From contig NC_066326.1 of the NCBI RefSeq assembly GCF_022539315.1, forward strand, positions 5,782,601 to 5,846,600: 64,000 nt of DNA, given 5' to 3'. The notes beneath the pieces are model-generated. The model saw only the letters and a list, made by a program, of their open reading frames with translations. It ran no database searches and was not told the DNA's origin. This document shows, piece by piece, positions 14,812-23,300 of this stretch. A program made the position numbers and the translations under genes. Within the stretch, counting starts at the first letter, position 1. Each line of letters starts with the position of its first letter. This stretch comes from Serinus canaria (Eukaryota > Chordata > Aves > Passeriformes > Fringillidae).

Positions 14812-15126
14812 CAAATCATTGAAAGGTTTAGATTGGAAGGGACCTTAAAGATCTAGTTCCAGTCCCCTGCCATGGGCAGGGACACCTTCCACTATTCCAG
14901 GTTGTCCCAAGCCCCATCCAACCTAGCCTTGAACACTTCCAGGGATGGGGCAGCCCCAGCTCTTCTGGGCAACCAGTGCCAGGGCATCACTACTCTCAGA
15001 GTCAGCAACTTTTCTCTAAGATCTAATCTAAACCTACCCCCTGTCAGTTTGAAGACATTCCCTTTTTCCTCTCACCACGTGCTCTCTCCACCTTTCTTGT
15101 AGACTCCCTTAAGGTACTGGCAATCA
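14812..15126 (-). mobile_element. CR1 LINE 3' fragment
   Basis: On the plus strand this reads as the antisense of a CR1 3' end. It has a degenerate terminal motif at 14812-14826, then TTGGAAGGGACCTTAAAGAT, the box around CCCCTGCCATGGGCAGGGA, AACACTTCCAGGGATGGGGC and later the CTTAAGGTACTGGCAA box. The element therefore lies in sense on the minus strand, the same direction as SLC25A26, inside intron 1. It is 5' truncated, as most CR1 copies are, and too short to encode reverse transcriptase. Confidence 0.92.
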
Positions 15127-15985
15127 TATTAAATAAAGGGGTTTTCAAAGTCCTTTATTTAAAGCCTTTATAAAGAAAAGGGGGAGAGTTTTATCCAAAG
15201 AATTCATAAAATAAAAGCCTAAAAATTTGATTCAACTAGGGCTCCATCTTTTTCCTTTGTCTGTGTTCCTAGATGACTGGGTTTTTGGTTTTTTTAAATT
15301 ACCCCATGACATGGCTGATTGTAGAAAATAATTATTTCACAAAAACCATGAGGAAAAGGCTGAAATAAACAAAAAACATGATTCAAAATAAAACACCATC
15401 AATAGTTAACATCAATCCACTATGAGACATTATTTAGCTGCAGTGCTATTCAGAAAACACAGTTTGAAGGCTACCTCATATAGATCCCAAGAAACAGCTG
15501 CAGAGATTTTTAATTCTGCTTGAAAAAAAATCACATGTGTGTTACTCCAATAAATTTTTTCAGGGTAACAGAGGATTCAGAGAGGTGTTCACTGTCTACC
15601 ACTAAAGGTTTAATCAATAAGTTGATTACTCTTTTAATCTAGTTGGCTATTTTGAATGCATTGATTCTTCTTCACTCTTTTTCATCAAAATCCTTATCTG
15701 CTCAAAATAGTATTGATCAGATTTAATCAGATTTAATCTGGCCATCTGTTAAAACATGAATCAAAAGTCACTAATTGCTTCTTTAAGTTCTCCAAGTTCT
15801 GTATCTTAAATGTCATTTAAATTCATGAGGTAGCTACCAGAGCACCTGCCAGGGGGTGACAATAGCTGTGTGTTTGCAGCAGCTGCAGAGAAGAGAAATG
15901 GCTTTTGGTTCCTAAGGCACCTGGAGCACATCTCCTCCCCCAGCTGTGAGTAACAGCAGGGTTATCAAAAGAACCTTCTCAGGAG

Positions 15986-16325
15986 ATGGAGCAGGATCAG
16001 AGCTCACAGGGCTCTGCAGCTCCCACCCAAGGGAAGTGGAGGGACAGCTCCAAGCTCTGCTCTGATCAGGGACAGGACCCAGGGAGCAGCTGGAGCTGTG
16101 CAGGTTGGGGTTGGGATCAGGGAAAGGCTCTACCCCAGAGGGTGCTGGGCACTGCCCAGGCTCCCCAGGGAATGGGCACATCCCCAAGGCTGCCAGAGCT
16201 CCAGGAGAGTTTGGACAATGCTCCTGGGCACAGGGTGGGATTGTTGGGGTGTCCTGGCAGGGCCAGGAGCTGGGATGGATGGTCCTTGTGGGTCCCTTCC
16301 AACTCAGGAGATTCAATCACCCTAC
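15986..16325 (+). mobile_element. CR1 LINE 3' fragment
   Basis: The plus strand carries typical CR1 3' sequence: GGACAGGACCCAGGGAGCAG, CCCCAGAGGGTGCTGGGCAC, CCAGGCTCCCCAGGGAATGG, TTTGGACAATGCTC and finally GTGGGTCCCTTCCAACTCAG near 16306. The terminal octamers have decayed. The element is antisense to SLC25A26 within intron 1. Several overlapping open frames of 77-178 codons across it are by-products of its GC-rich composition. The left boundary is approximate. Confidence 0.9.
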
Positions 16326-17344
16326 AAACACCATCACAATGATCAAGCAAAACCAGAACCTAATTCCAGCTCATGGAGCCAGGACCTCACTGCTCTCGTC
16401 CCTCTGCCTCAGAGCACTGGGGGCAGGCAGCTGAACTCTCCTCTCCTGCAGCTTTCCCCAAGGCCCCACATCCCTGATTTTCCACACAGAACCCACTGGG
16501 TGTTTCCAGTGGAGTCCCCAGCTCTGGTGACTGGGCTTCACCCCCTTGCTGAGCCCACAAGTGGAACAGCAGCTTTTAGGCTGGGCAGGGGGCTCAGACA
16601 GCACAGGGGCTCCCTGGGGCTCTGCAGTGGCTGATGAACCACAAACCGTGGCCACCCCTCAGCTCAGCACCTCAGCAATTCTCAGGCAGGACATCTGAAA
16701 AACGTGGAATATGTAACATTTTTCCTAAGCAAGGATGTTCCTTGATGTTAGAGCCTTGTAACTTTCCAGCCTGATCAACAACAAAGGAGATTTAACTGTA
16801 GAAACTGAGGAACCAACAGGCTCTGTGCGATGTCCTGTGTTAGAAACCCAAAACACTTGTCAGGAGAATTGCTAATTTCAGGGCTGCACATGGTTCAATA
16901 ATGTCAGACCTAGATGAAGGTTAACAAATCCTGGGAAGAAGGATGTACCACTGATGGCAGACACAGAGGATGCAGAGTTTATGGGCCACAAGGACATTTG
17001 GCAGAACCCCAAAGAAAAGGAAGAAACTAATAAAGAGAGCTCCCCAACTGAGCAGAATCAGCTCCCATTGGGTAAAAGGGAATTCCAGCAGGGGCACATC
17101 ACAGGAAACCCACTGACCCAAAGGCAGAGAAGGACTGAGCCTGTGGATTAATCACCAGGGCAAGCCAGAGAATCATTCACCAACAGAAGACACAATACTA
17201 ATTAATAAGAGAATCTGTGTAGCTTGCAGCCAATGAACACTAATGCTTTTGTTTGGTAAAGGGCAGAAAAACTAAAAGTTTTGGTGGTGGCAGTGCTGGA
17301 TTTCTGTGGATTTGCCAGGCAGCAACCCTTTCTGTGCAAAGAAA
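16326..17344. other. Unremarkable intron 1 sequence
   Basis: Between the CR1 fragment and the AT microsatellite I see only short non-coding open frames. The first 300 bases are GC-richer and might include further decayed repeat, which I could not assign. Confidence 0.5.
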
Positions 17345-17382
17345 AGATATATATACACATATATAAGCTACATATGTGATTA

Positions 17383-17413
<31 letters not shown>

Positions 17414-17522
17414 GCATGTATATGTTAAAAATTAATATATACATGTATATATTATATATAAAAATATATTATAGTAAATATATTTTATAAGTATAAAAAT
17501 ATATAATATATACCCATATAAA
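17345..17522. repeat. AT-rich microsatellite (TA/TATG-type), complex
   Basis: An alternating purine-pyrimidine stretch dominated by TA dinucleotides with CA/TG interruptions. The longest pure run is about 20 bases of TA near 17395-17413, followed by degenerate TATATT repeats to about 17522. It begins about 90 bases inside intron 1 of SLC25A26, beside the CpG island. It gives rise to a spurious minus-strand open frame rich in I and Y. Confidence 0.9.
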
Positions 17523-17611
17523 TTCTATTCCCTAAAAATACCTCTACTCTGTTTGTGGACGGGGCTCTTGCACACCGGGTAAAACAACATATTTCGGGCC
17601 CGCTCACTCAC

Positions 17612-17644
17612 CGCCAAGGCTGCCCAGGACTCCCGCAGCTCCAT
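17612..17644 (-). CDS. SLC25A26: SLC25A26 exon 1, coding part (start codon to first splice donor)
   Basis: This short exon encodes the N-terminus of the mitochondrial S-adenosylmethionine carrier, an inner-membrane protein that imports SAM into the matrix in exchange for S-adenosylhomocysteine. Read on the minus strand from the ATG at 17644 it gives 11 codons, MELRESWAALA, followed directly by a perfect donor, GTGAGTGAG (17603-17611). The exon ends in phase 0 and joins exon 2, which begins AGGVAG. The known vertebrate protein also has 11 residues before its AGGVAG motif, which is why I chose this ATG. The context is only partly Kozak-like (T at -3, G at +4). An in-frame ATG 63 bases upstream (17705-17707) would add 21 residues. 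The exon lies inside a CpG island, as expected for a housekeeping mitochondrial gene. The first residues differ from the mammalian protein, so identification rests on length, phase and the join to exon 2. Confidence 0.85.
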
Positions 17645-17720
17645 GCAGGGCTGTTGGCCCGGGCCGGGATCAGCGGTGCCCGTCCCAGCGCTCCGGGCCT
17701 GCCCCATGCGCGCACATGGG

Positions 17721-17740
17721 CGCAGCCATATTGCCGCCCC
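17721..17740 (-). promoter_or_regulatory. Candidate YY1 site adjoining a GC box
   Basis: On the minus strand this reads GGGGCGG (an Sp1-type GC box, 17734-17740) running into CAATATGGCTGC (17722-17733), which contains the YY1 core ATGGC. YY1 sites near start sites are common in mitochondrial and housekeeping promoters. This is motif evidence only. Confidence 0.4.
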
Positions 17741-17750
17741 GGCCCGCGGT

Positions 17751-17756
17751 CACGTG
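17751..17756. promoter_or_regulatory. Candidate USF/MYC-type E-box
   Basis: CACGTG within GTCACGTGGGC, the preferred USF core, about 107 bases upstream of the start codon in the CpG island. The hexamer alone is weak evidence, but its promoter position raises its value. Confidence 0.45.
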
Positions 17757-17773
17757 GGCGCGGCTCTCCCTTT

Positions 17774-17783
17774 GCGCCTGCGC
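17774..17783. promoter_or_regulatory. Second candidate NRF1 site
   Basis: GCGCCTGCGC, inside TGCGCCTGCGCGC, matches the NRF1 consensus with the C variant in the middle. It lies ten bases from the palindromic site, giving a paired arrangement about one helical turn apart. Confidence 0.6.
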
Positions 17784-17792
17784 GCATGTCCG

Positions 17793-17802
17793 GCGCATGC
17801 GC
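17793..17802. promoter_or_regulatory. Candidate NRF1 site, palindromic core
   Basis: The sequence GCGCATGCGC is a perfect match to the NRF1 core, about 150 bases upstream of the SLC25A26 start codon. NRF1 activates many nuclear genes for mitochondrial proteins from CpG-island promoters, so the location fits the gene. Binding itself is inferred. Confidence 0.7.
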
Positions 17803-17910
17803 ATGGCCGGCAGTTCCCTGCAATTAGCACTGAATGTTAATTAATTAGTTGGTGCTTAGGGCGGTTTGATGTGCAATACCGGCACGGCCGCTTTCGGCTC
17901 TCCCTGGAGC

Positions 17911-19477
17911 CCCAGAGGTTTATGGGACCTGTTTGGAAAGCAAACAGCTTTTCCATGTGGCCTGGAAAAAAATGAAATCCTGAAGGAAAAAGAGTCCTGA
18001 AATGCTGAAATTGAGTTTTTCATCCATTGATGTTGATGTCTTCAAGCTGAATTTTCTGTCTCCAGGATGAATTTTCTGCCCTTTTGTGAACATAACTGGT
18101 GACATCAGATAACTTCTGCAATAAAACTTTGTGTTTCCAGCATTGCATAAGATCTTATTACCCAAATAAATATGCATGGACAGGTGGAGAATATATATTA
18201 GATAGGCGGGTTCGGGGAAATTTTATTATATAATAGATGTAACATTTTATCCCTTGGGGTGCTGATTTGTTGGAACTTCCACCGTGCACTCTGTGTGGAA
18301 TAAACAATGTTTCCTTTCGAAATTAAATTGTTTCTGTGTTTAGAGAGCTCCTAAAATCGGCAGCAGGGTCTGCAGCCCAGAGCCCATGGGGTGTCCCCCC
18401 AGGGGTGTCCCAGCCAGGAATGTTCAGGAATTCCCACCAGGAATGAGTGCCAGAGCAGGGCACAGCAAAAGCAATAAACCCTCCTGGCCAGGGACATTGC
18501 TCCTGCCTCTTCCCAAAGCTCTGCCTGCTCTCCCAGAATGGAAAATGCCATTTCTCACCCCTATCCCCAAGGCTTTTTGTTCTGTGTTCCTGTCCTGCTG
18601 GCTCTCCCTCTTTCTACAAAAGGCATTCAATTAATCAGTGGTTCCAAAAGCTGCAGAGAGGATTTTGGCACGGAGTCCTCACACAATCCTCACCCAGCAG
18701 GAAGCCACACTTGGAATTACTGGAAATGTGATTCTAGAGGAGGAAGAAAGGGTGAATGTTGGACAGCACTACAGTGTGTGCAGAACCAGAAAATTCAGGC
18801 AGGCTCCAATTTCAAGATTTCCTTGGCTGCAGGCACGTCTCTTGGGATGAATTTTGGATGAGGAGGTTTGGAGTTTTGGATGCTGGGAGTCTGATGGTGA
18901 TTCACATCCAGCTCAGCTGCTCTCCATCAGGCTGCTCAGGTGGGAAGCACTGTGCAGACCTGGGCTGTAACATCTGCCCACAGCAAGCACCATGACTGCC
19001 ATCAAAGTGTCATTGCCAGCTCCAGCAAATTCATTACAGCTCTCCTACAACACTGATTTCTTTTCTGAGCTGCCTCAGTCCCTGGAGACAGGTGATGTTA
19101 GAGCAGTCTTCATTTCATTTAGTTTTCATTTTCATTTTGAGTGAAAAACTCAAAGCTCTACAGGCAAAAATATAAAGAACCCAAGCGTGTTGCATTTCTC
19201 AACCTCCTCAGATTTTTAAGGCAGCTCCTCGGTTTTTGTCTCTAACTTACAATTTTAATGGTAGTCTGGTGGGTTATCAGCACATTGCTTTATTTTAGGC
19301 TGTATTGTGCTTATTAAGAAACACTTGTTTGTTTCATATCAGGAATGATCCAACAAGAGGGCTCCTCTGGCATTCCTACCACAGCTGTCCCCAGTATGGA
19401 TGTCTGAGCACCTGAAGTCTAAGGCAGGCTGGTTTGCTGTCCTAGGAATTAATTCCTGAAGATTCCCATGGCACAGG
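17911..19477. other. Region upstream of the SLC25A26 CpG island, no gene recognised
   Basis: This AT-richer sequence begins at the outer edge of the CpG island. It carries several plus-strand AATAAA hexamers (about 18120, 18164 and 18299), the last followed by a T/GT-rich stretch. A short divergent non-coding transcript is therefore conceivable, but there is no open frame with recognisable protein features. Confidence 0.5.
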
Positions 19478-19536
19478 GGTCAGAACTAGATATTTAAGGT
19501 CTCTTCCAATCCAAACCATTCTGTGATTCTACAAAA
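19478..19536 (+). mobile_element. CR1 LINE extreme 3' fragment
   Basis: About 60 bases: GGTCAGAACTAGATATTTAA, GGTCTCTTCCAATCCAAACC, ATTCTGTGATTCTAC. This matches the terminal CR1 tail, including its characteristic ATTCTRTG octamer repeat, in sense on the plus strand. The upstream 50-80 bases may belong to the same copy but are too diverged to call. Confidence 0.85.
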
Positions 19537-20296
19537 GCTTTGATCCTGGTTTCTGGAAGAAGCAGGAGCCGCAGTTCCGTGTTCCAGCTGTAATATAGGG
19601 ATGACTGCACTGTGAGCAGTTATTGCAGTAACACCCATCACAGCATCTGGCTCTCTGAAAGAGCCCTGCTATTGACACAGAAATAAAAAGAATCTGAAAT
19701 CTACCATTTCCAGATGGTTTTCTGTTGAGTGGCTAAATAAACTCTAAAGCTGAAAGTTCCTCACTTTCCAGGTCCGTGTCTGTCATTAAATAAAGCACAT
19801 TGGAGCCATACTGAGGGAAAAAAATCAGACATCTGCAGTAAATGAAGCAGGCTTTTGGACTCACTGCTATCCCCCAGAACACAGCCATGGCAGCACTTAA
19901 AACAAGACCTTTTTACCCCCACGTGCCCAGGAGGTTTCTTGATGTAAAAGTTCTTGGGGTCATAGCAGGCATTCTTCACATTGCTCAGAGCAAAGCTTTC
20001 AGATACACTCCGTGGCACTGATTCCTTTATTTATCACCTTCTGTCAGGAGAACTGCTGCTGCATCAGAGAGGTCACAACCTTCTATTCTTCCAAGCCACT
20101 GTCCTGTCTTAAATGAACAAGTTCTGCTTAATGCCATAGGCCAGACATCAGTCTTTGTGCCAAGTCCTTCAGTGCAGGTCCCCTGGGCTTGAAAGGTAAA
20201 TTGAGTGAAGAAGGAGATCTGGTTTCCCACATCCTTTCTTCTCTGCAAGAAAATGCTGTGGGTGCTCTCCAGCATTGCTCCAGTGTGAGGGAAGGA

Positions 20297-20354
20297 GATG
20301 GGCCCAGCAGAGCCTTGCACAGGTAGATGGGCCCAGTTCAGCCTTGCACCTGAA
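20297..20354. repeat. 29-bp tandem duplication
   Basis: Two adjacent copies of a unit beginning GATGGGCCCAG, starting at 20297 and 20326. They differ at a few positions (AGCAGAGCC versus AGTTCAGCC), so this is an old local duplication. Confidence 0.8.
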
Positions 20355-23300
20355 CTACAAATGTTCATGGTCAACCCTATTTTCAGCTTCTCCCAAGCCT
20401 GAGTCCTCCTGTGGCTGGAGCTCAGGGCTGGAGGGCAAGCAGGGGAGGCTGAGGAGCAGCCACATGGGGCTTGTCCCAGGCACTGCAGGGGCAGTACCCT
20501 GAAGCAGAGGAGAGAACAAACACTTGTGTTCATCCTGCTGCAGGTATAAACTCTGACAGCATCACAGCCAAAATTTTTGTGCTCAGCCCCTCCTTTCATC
20601 TTCTTTTTTTTGTTCCCTGCTCTTCTTTCTCTGCCCAACCTGGCTGCAGGTTGGTAAGAATGCTTTTAAAAATGGCCATTACGCCCACACCACCTCACCT
20701 CTTCCCTCAGCCTTTGCAGCACACGAAAACCTTGGTAAGAGATAAAAAAAGCCTTTTAATTGTGATAGGATAAGGAACATACTGCATCTCTGGATGCAGT
20801 GAGTGGGATATAAGCTGCCAGCAACACAGCAACCCTCTAGCTTATGTTGTGCAGAAAAAAAGATTGCAGGCAGTGGGTATCAGCCACTCATGGCTCCTCT
20901 TTGTCAGGGCTACTAAAGCACTTATTTTGCATTGTTTTCACATTAATCCTTCCACTGGTACAACAATGCACCTGTGTAGAAATGCCTGTATGTATGGATC
21001 AGTGAATATGTAAACATGTTATATTCTTTGTGTGTGTTTCCTCCCCACTCCCTGGCTGCTGTTGGATATCTGACACCAGCAGCAGAAGATTTATTGATCT
21101 GGTCATAACATATTAAGCCTGCTGAAGAGCAGATGTTAAAAACAGACTTCTTGGCATATATCAGCCCCTGGTGGTATTGGTCTCACACATGTTCCAGTAT
21201 ATTTATTGAAGCAATTGCTCTTCTCATTCTCTTCATTATCTTCCTTCTGGGCAATTCAGGCACACCAGAGTCAACCCCTTCCAGTCAGTCAATCCTTCTT
21301 GGATCATCGTTTTTGCTTTAGCTTGGGCAACACCCAACAACTTTTCCTTCCTGAGAAGGAAAAGCCCATCCCACTTTTCATAAAAGCAGATGGAAATTTA
21401 TCAGCTGCAAAAATTTATCCTGGCATAAATACAATGAAAATAAAGACCCAGGGATCCTCCTAATTTGATAATAAGCAGGTGCATAATGGGGCCAGGGAAG
21501 CCATCTGAAAGAAGACTTCAGTGATACGACCACATACAGCACCCAAGAGGCTGTGATGCACCACAGAACATCATGGCAGGTGAGGAGCAAAACACAGCCC
21601 TTTGACCATATAAATGTTGTTTGTCCCATTTTATTACAAACAGCCACAGACCTGTGAAATTCATGCAGAGCAAAGGGTTCTTCCTGTGCAGGAGGGCAGC
21701 ATGGCTCTGTGCACCAGAAAGTGTGACCCTGGTCCTTCTCCAGGAGACAGCCTTGTCACCAGCTTCTTAAACCCCTGGTGTGCACACTCCAAGGTGAGGG
21801 CTCCCTCCAGACTCTTGTAGCAGCACAGATTTATATTCTGCAGCTTATTTCTGCCAGGGATAGCTCAGCAATGCTCCTGGACATACCTTTGGTGCAGTAA
21901 AATCCAGAGGCCCCCTGACACCAGGGCTCTGGCATGAGGAAGCTGTGTCCTGTTCCCAGAAATTCCTCCCAGGACTGGTTCTGTCCTCCAGCTGCCACCC
22001 CAGTGCCCCATGGCCCCTCTATGTGCTCAACAGCCTTGCTGCAAACCTCTGCCCACATGCTTCTGGAGCTGCCTGCTTCAGAAAAATGAAAATTAACTAA
22101 ATATTTTCCTAATATGTAGCCAGCAGTGGACAGCTGGACCTGGATGGGCAGGAATTTTTCCAGCTCTCCTAATTTTGTCAGTCTTCCTTTTCTTTCCTTA
22201 ACCCTCATGCAAACTACAGGCAAGGCTGGTTTAATTTGGATTTTAGGTGGTTTTTTGCCACTCATGTGCCATTAGCTCCCCCTCACGCTTACAGTAGCAT
22301 TCCCTGTTCTTAAGTCTGGCAAGGTTTAGAAATTCTGCTGAAATAATAATTGCAGTAAATTTTTATGGAAACAGATGGGGGAACCAGACAGCCATAAATT
22401 TAATAACTCCTTTGAGTACTTAGCAGCAGAAACACGAGTCCCCAAATTCATTAAGAAAAGAAGTGATTAATGATGATATAGATTTTGCATAATGATAGAA
22501 AGCCTTAAAATGTACAACTTTTGTATGCTCCTCATTTATTCTGCCTTATTGGCTGCCTGGACAATTGAAGATGAAAGGCCTGGGAAAGACAGAAAACACA
22601 CATTTAAACTACTGGGTAAAGTGAGTAAAATAATGATCCAGTGGCAATGCAGTGACCTTTACACATGAACAAGTCTTTCAGACCCACTGCTGTTAGTCTT
22701 ACAGCACAGCTGAGTTAATCTAATATTTCCATTTTAGCTCATAAGAGAAATGAAGGAAAATCTTAATTATGCCTGTAGTTGTGGTTATAATCCAACCCCC
22801 TGACACAGGAATTACTCACATCTGTTCTAAACTCATTTTGTGGGCCAATGCAATGACTTAGTTGACTCAGGAAGCAGAGCTAAGAAAAAGTTTACAACAG
22901 AATGGCCCTAAGCTGCCCAAATAATTGTGCATTTCCAAATTGTCCCAGAGAAGCCTCCCTGATATTCCCATAGAGTGGCTGGAACCTGGAAACATGGTTT
23001 CTTCAGCCACTGCTTTGCTTCAGTCATTCTGGTGATTCAGGTCCTTCTTTTTAAACAAGAGTATTAACAGACTTGGTCTGTTCCAGAGGTTGTTGCTGCA
23101 GTTGGTGAAACGTGAGGTGGGTTATCCCTCCTAGGAGAAGTGTGGATATAGCATTAGTGCTGGACTTGCTTTCCCTCCCCTCCCAGCCAGTCTGGACCAG
23201 CACAAGGTCAAGGCCATCCTGGTGCAAGCTCAGCATGAGACCTTGGGCTACTTGGATGGACCTTTGTAAGAAAAGGCTCAACTAGAAGAGGATTTTCTTG

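Larger units (their letters stand above)
14263..17611 (-). other. SLC25A26: SLC25A26 intron 1 (complete)
   Basis: A 3349-bp intron from the GTGAGT donor beside the CpG island to the TTGTAG acceptor of exon 2. It contains an AT-rich microsatellite about 90 bases inside the donor, a CR1 fragment on the plus strand and another on the minus strand, described separately. The remaining sequence has no recognisable exon. Confidence 0.9.
17540..17910. promoter_or_regulatory. SLC25A26: CpG island spanning SLC25A26 promoter and exon 1
   Basis: This is the only clearly CpG-dense stretch in the window: CG dinucleotides cluster from about 17560 to 17895, for example around 17700-17810, while flanking DNA is AT-rich and CpG-poor. 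It covers the start codon and about 270 bases upstream. No TATA box is seen at a sensible distance upstream of the ATG, which fits a CpG-island promoter with dispersed start sites. Transcription of SLC25A26 must start upstream of 17644, probably between about 17650 and 17770, if the motifs listed separately lie just upstream of it. Such islands often also fire in the opposite direction. Confidence 0.85.

Noticed and set aside
16098..16634. 178-codon plus-strand open frame
   Set aside because: It begins inside a CR1 3' fragment, which is non-coding, and runs on into unassigned DNA; two other frames over the same place are also open.
17202..17444. Minus-strand open frame rich in Ile and Tyr
   Set aside because: It is a translation of the TA microsatellite.
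20027..20638. 203-codon minus-strand open frame
   Set aside because: Starts in a lysine-rich low-complexity stretch and has no domain-like pattern; no splice or promoter context supports it.
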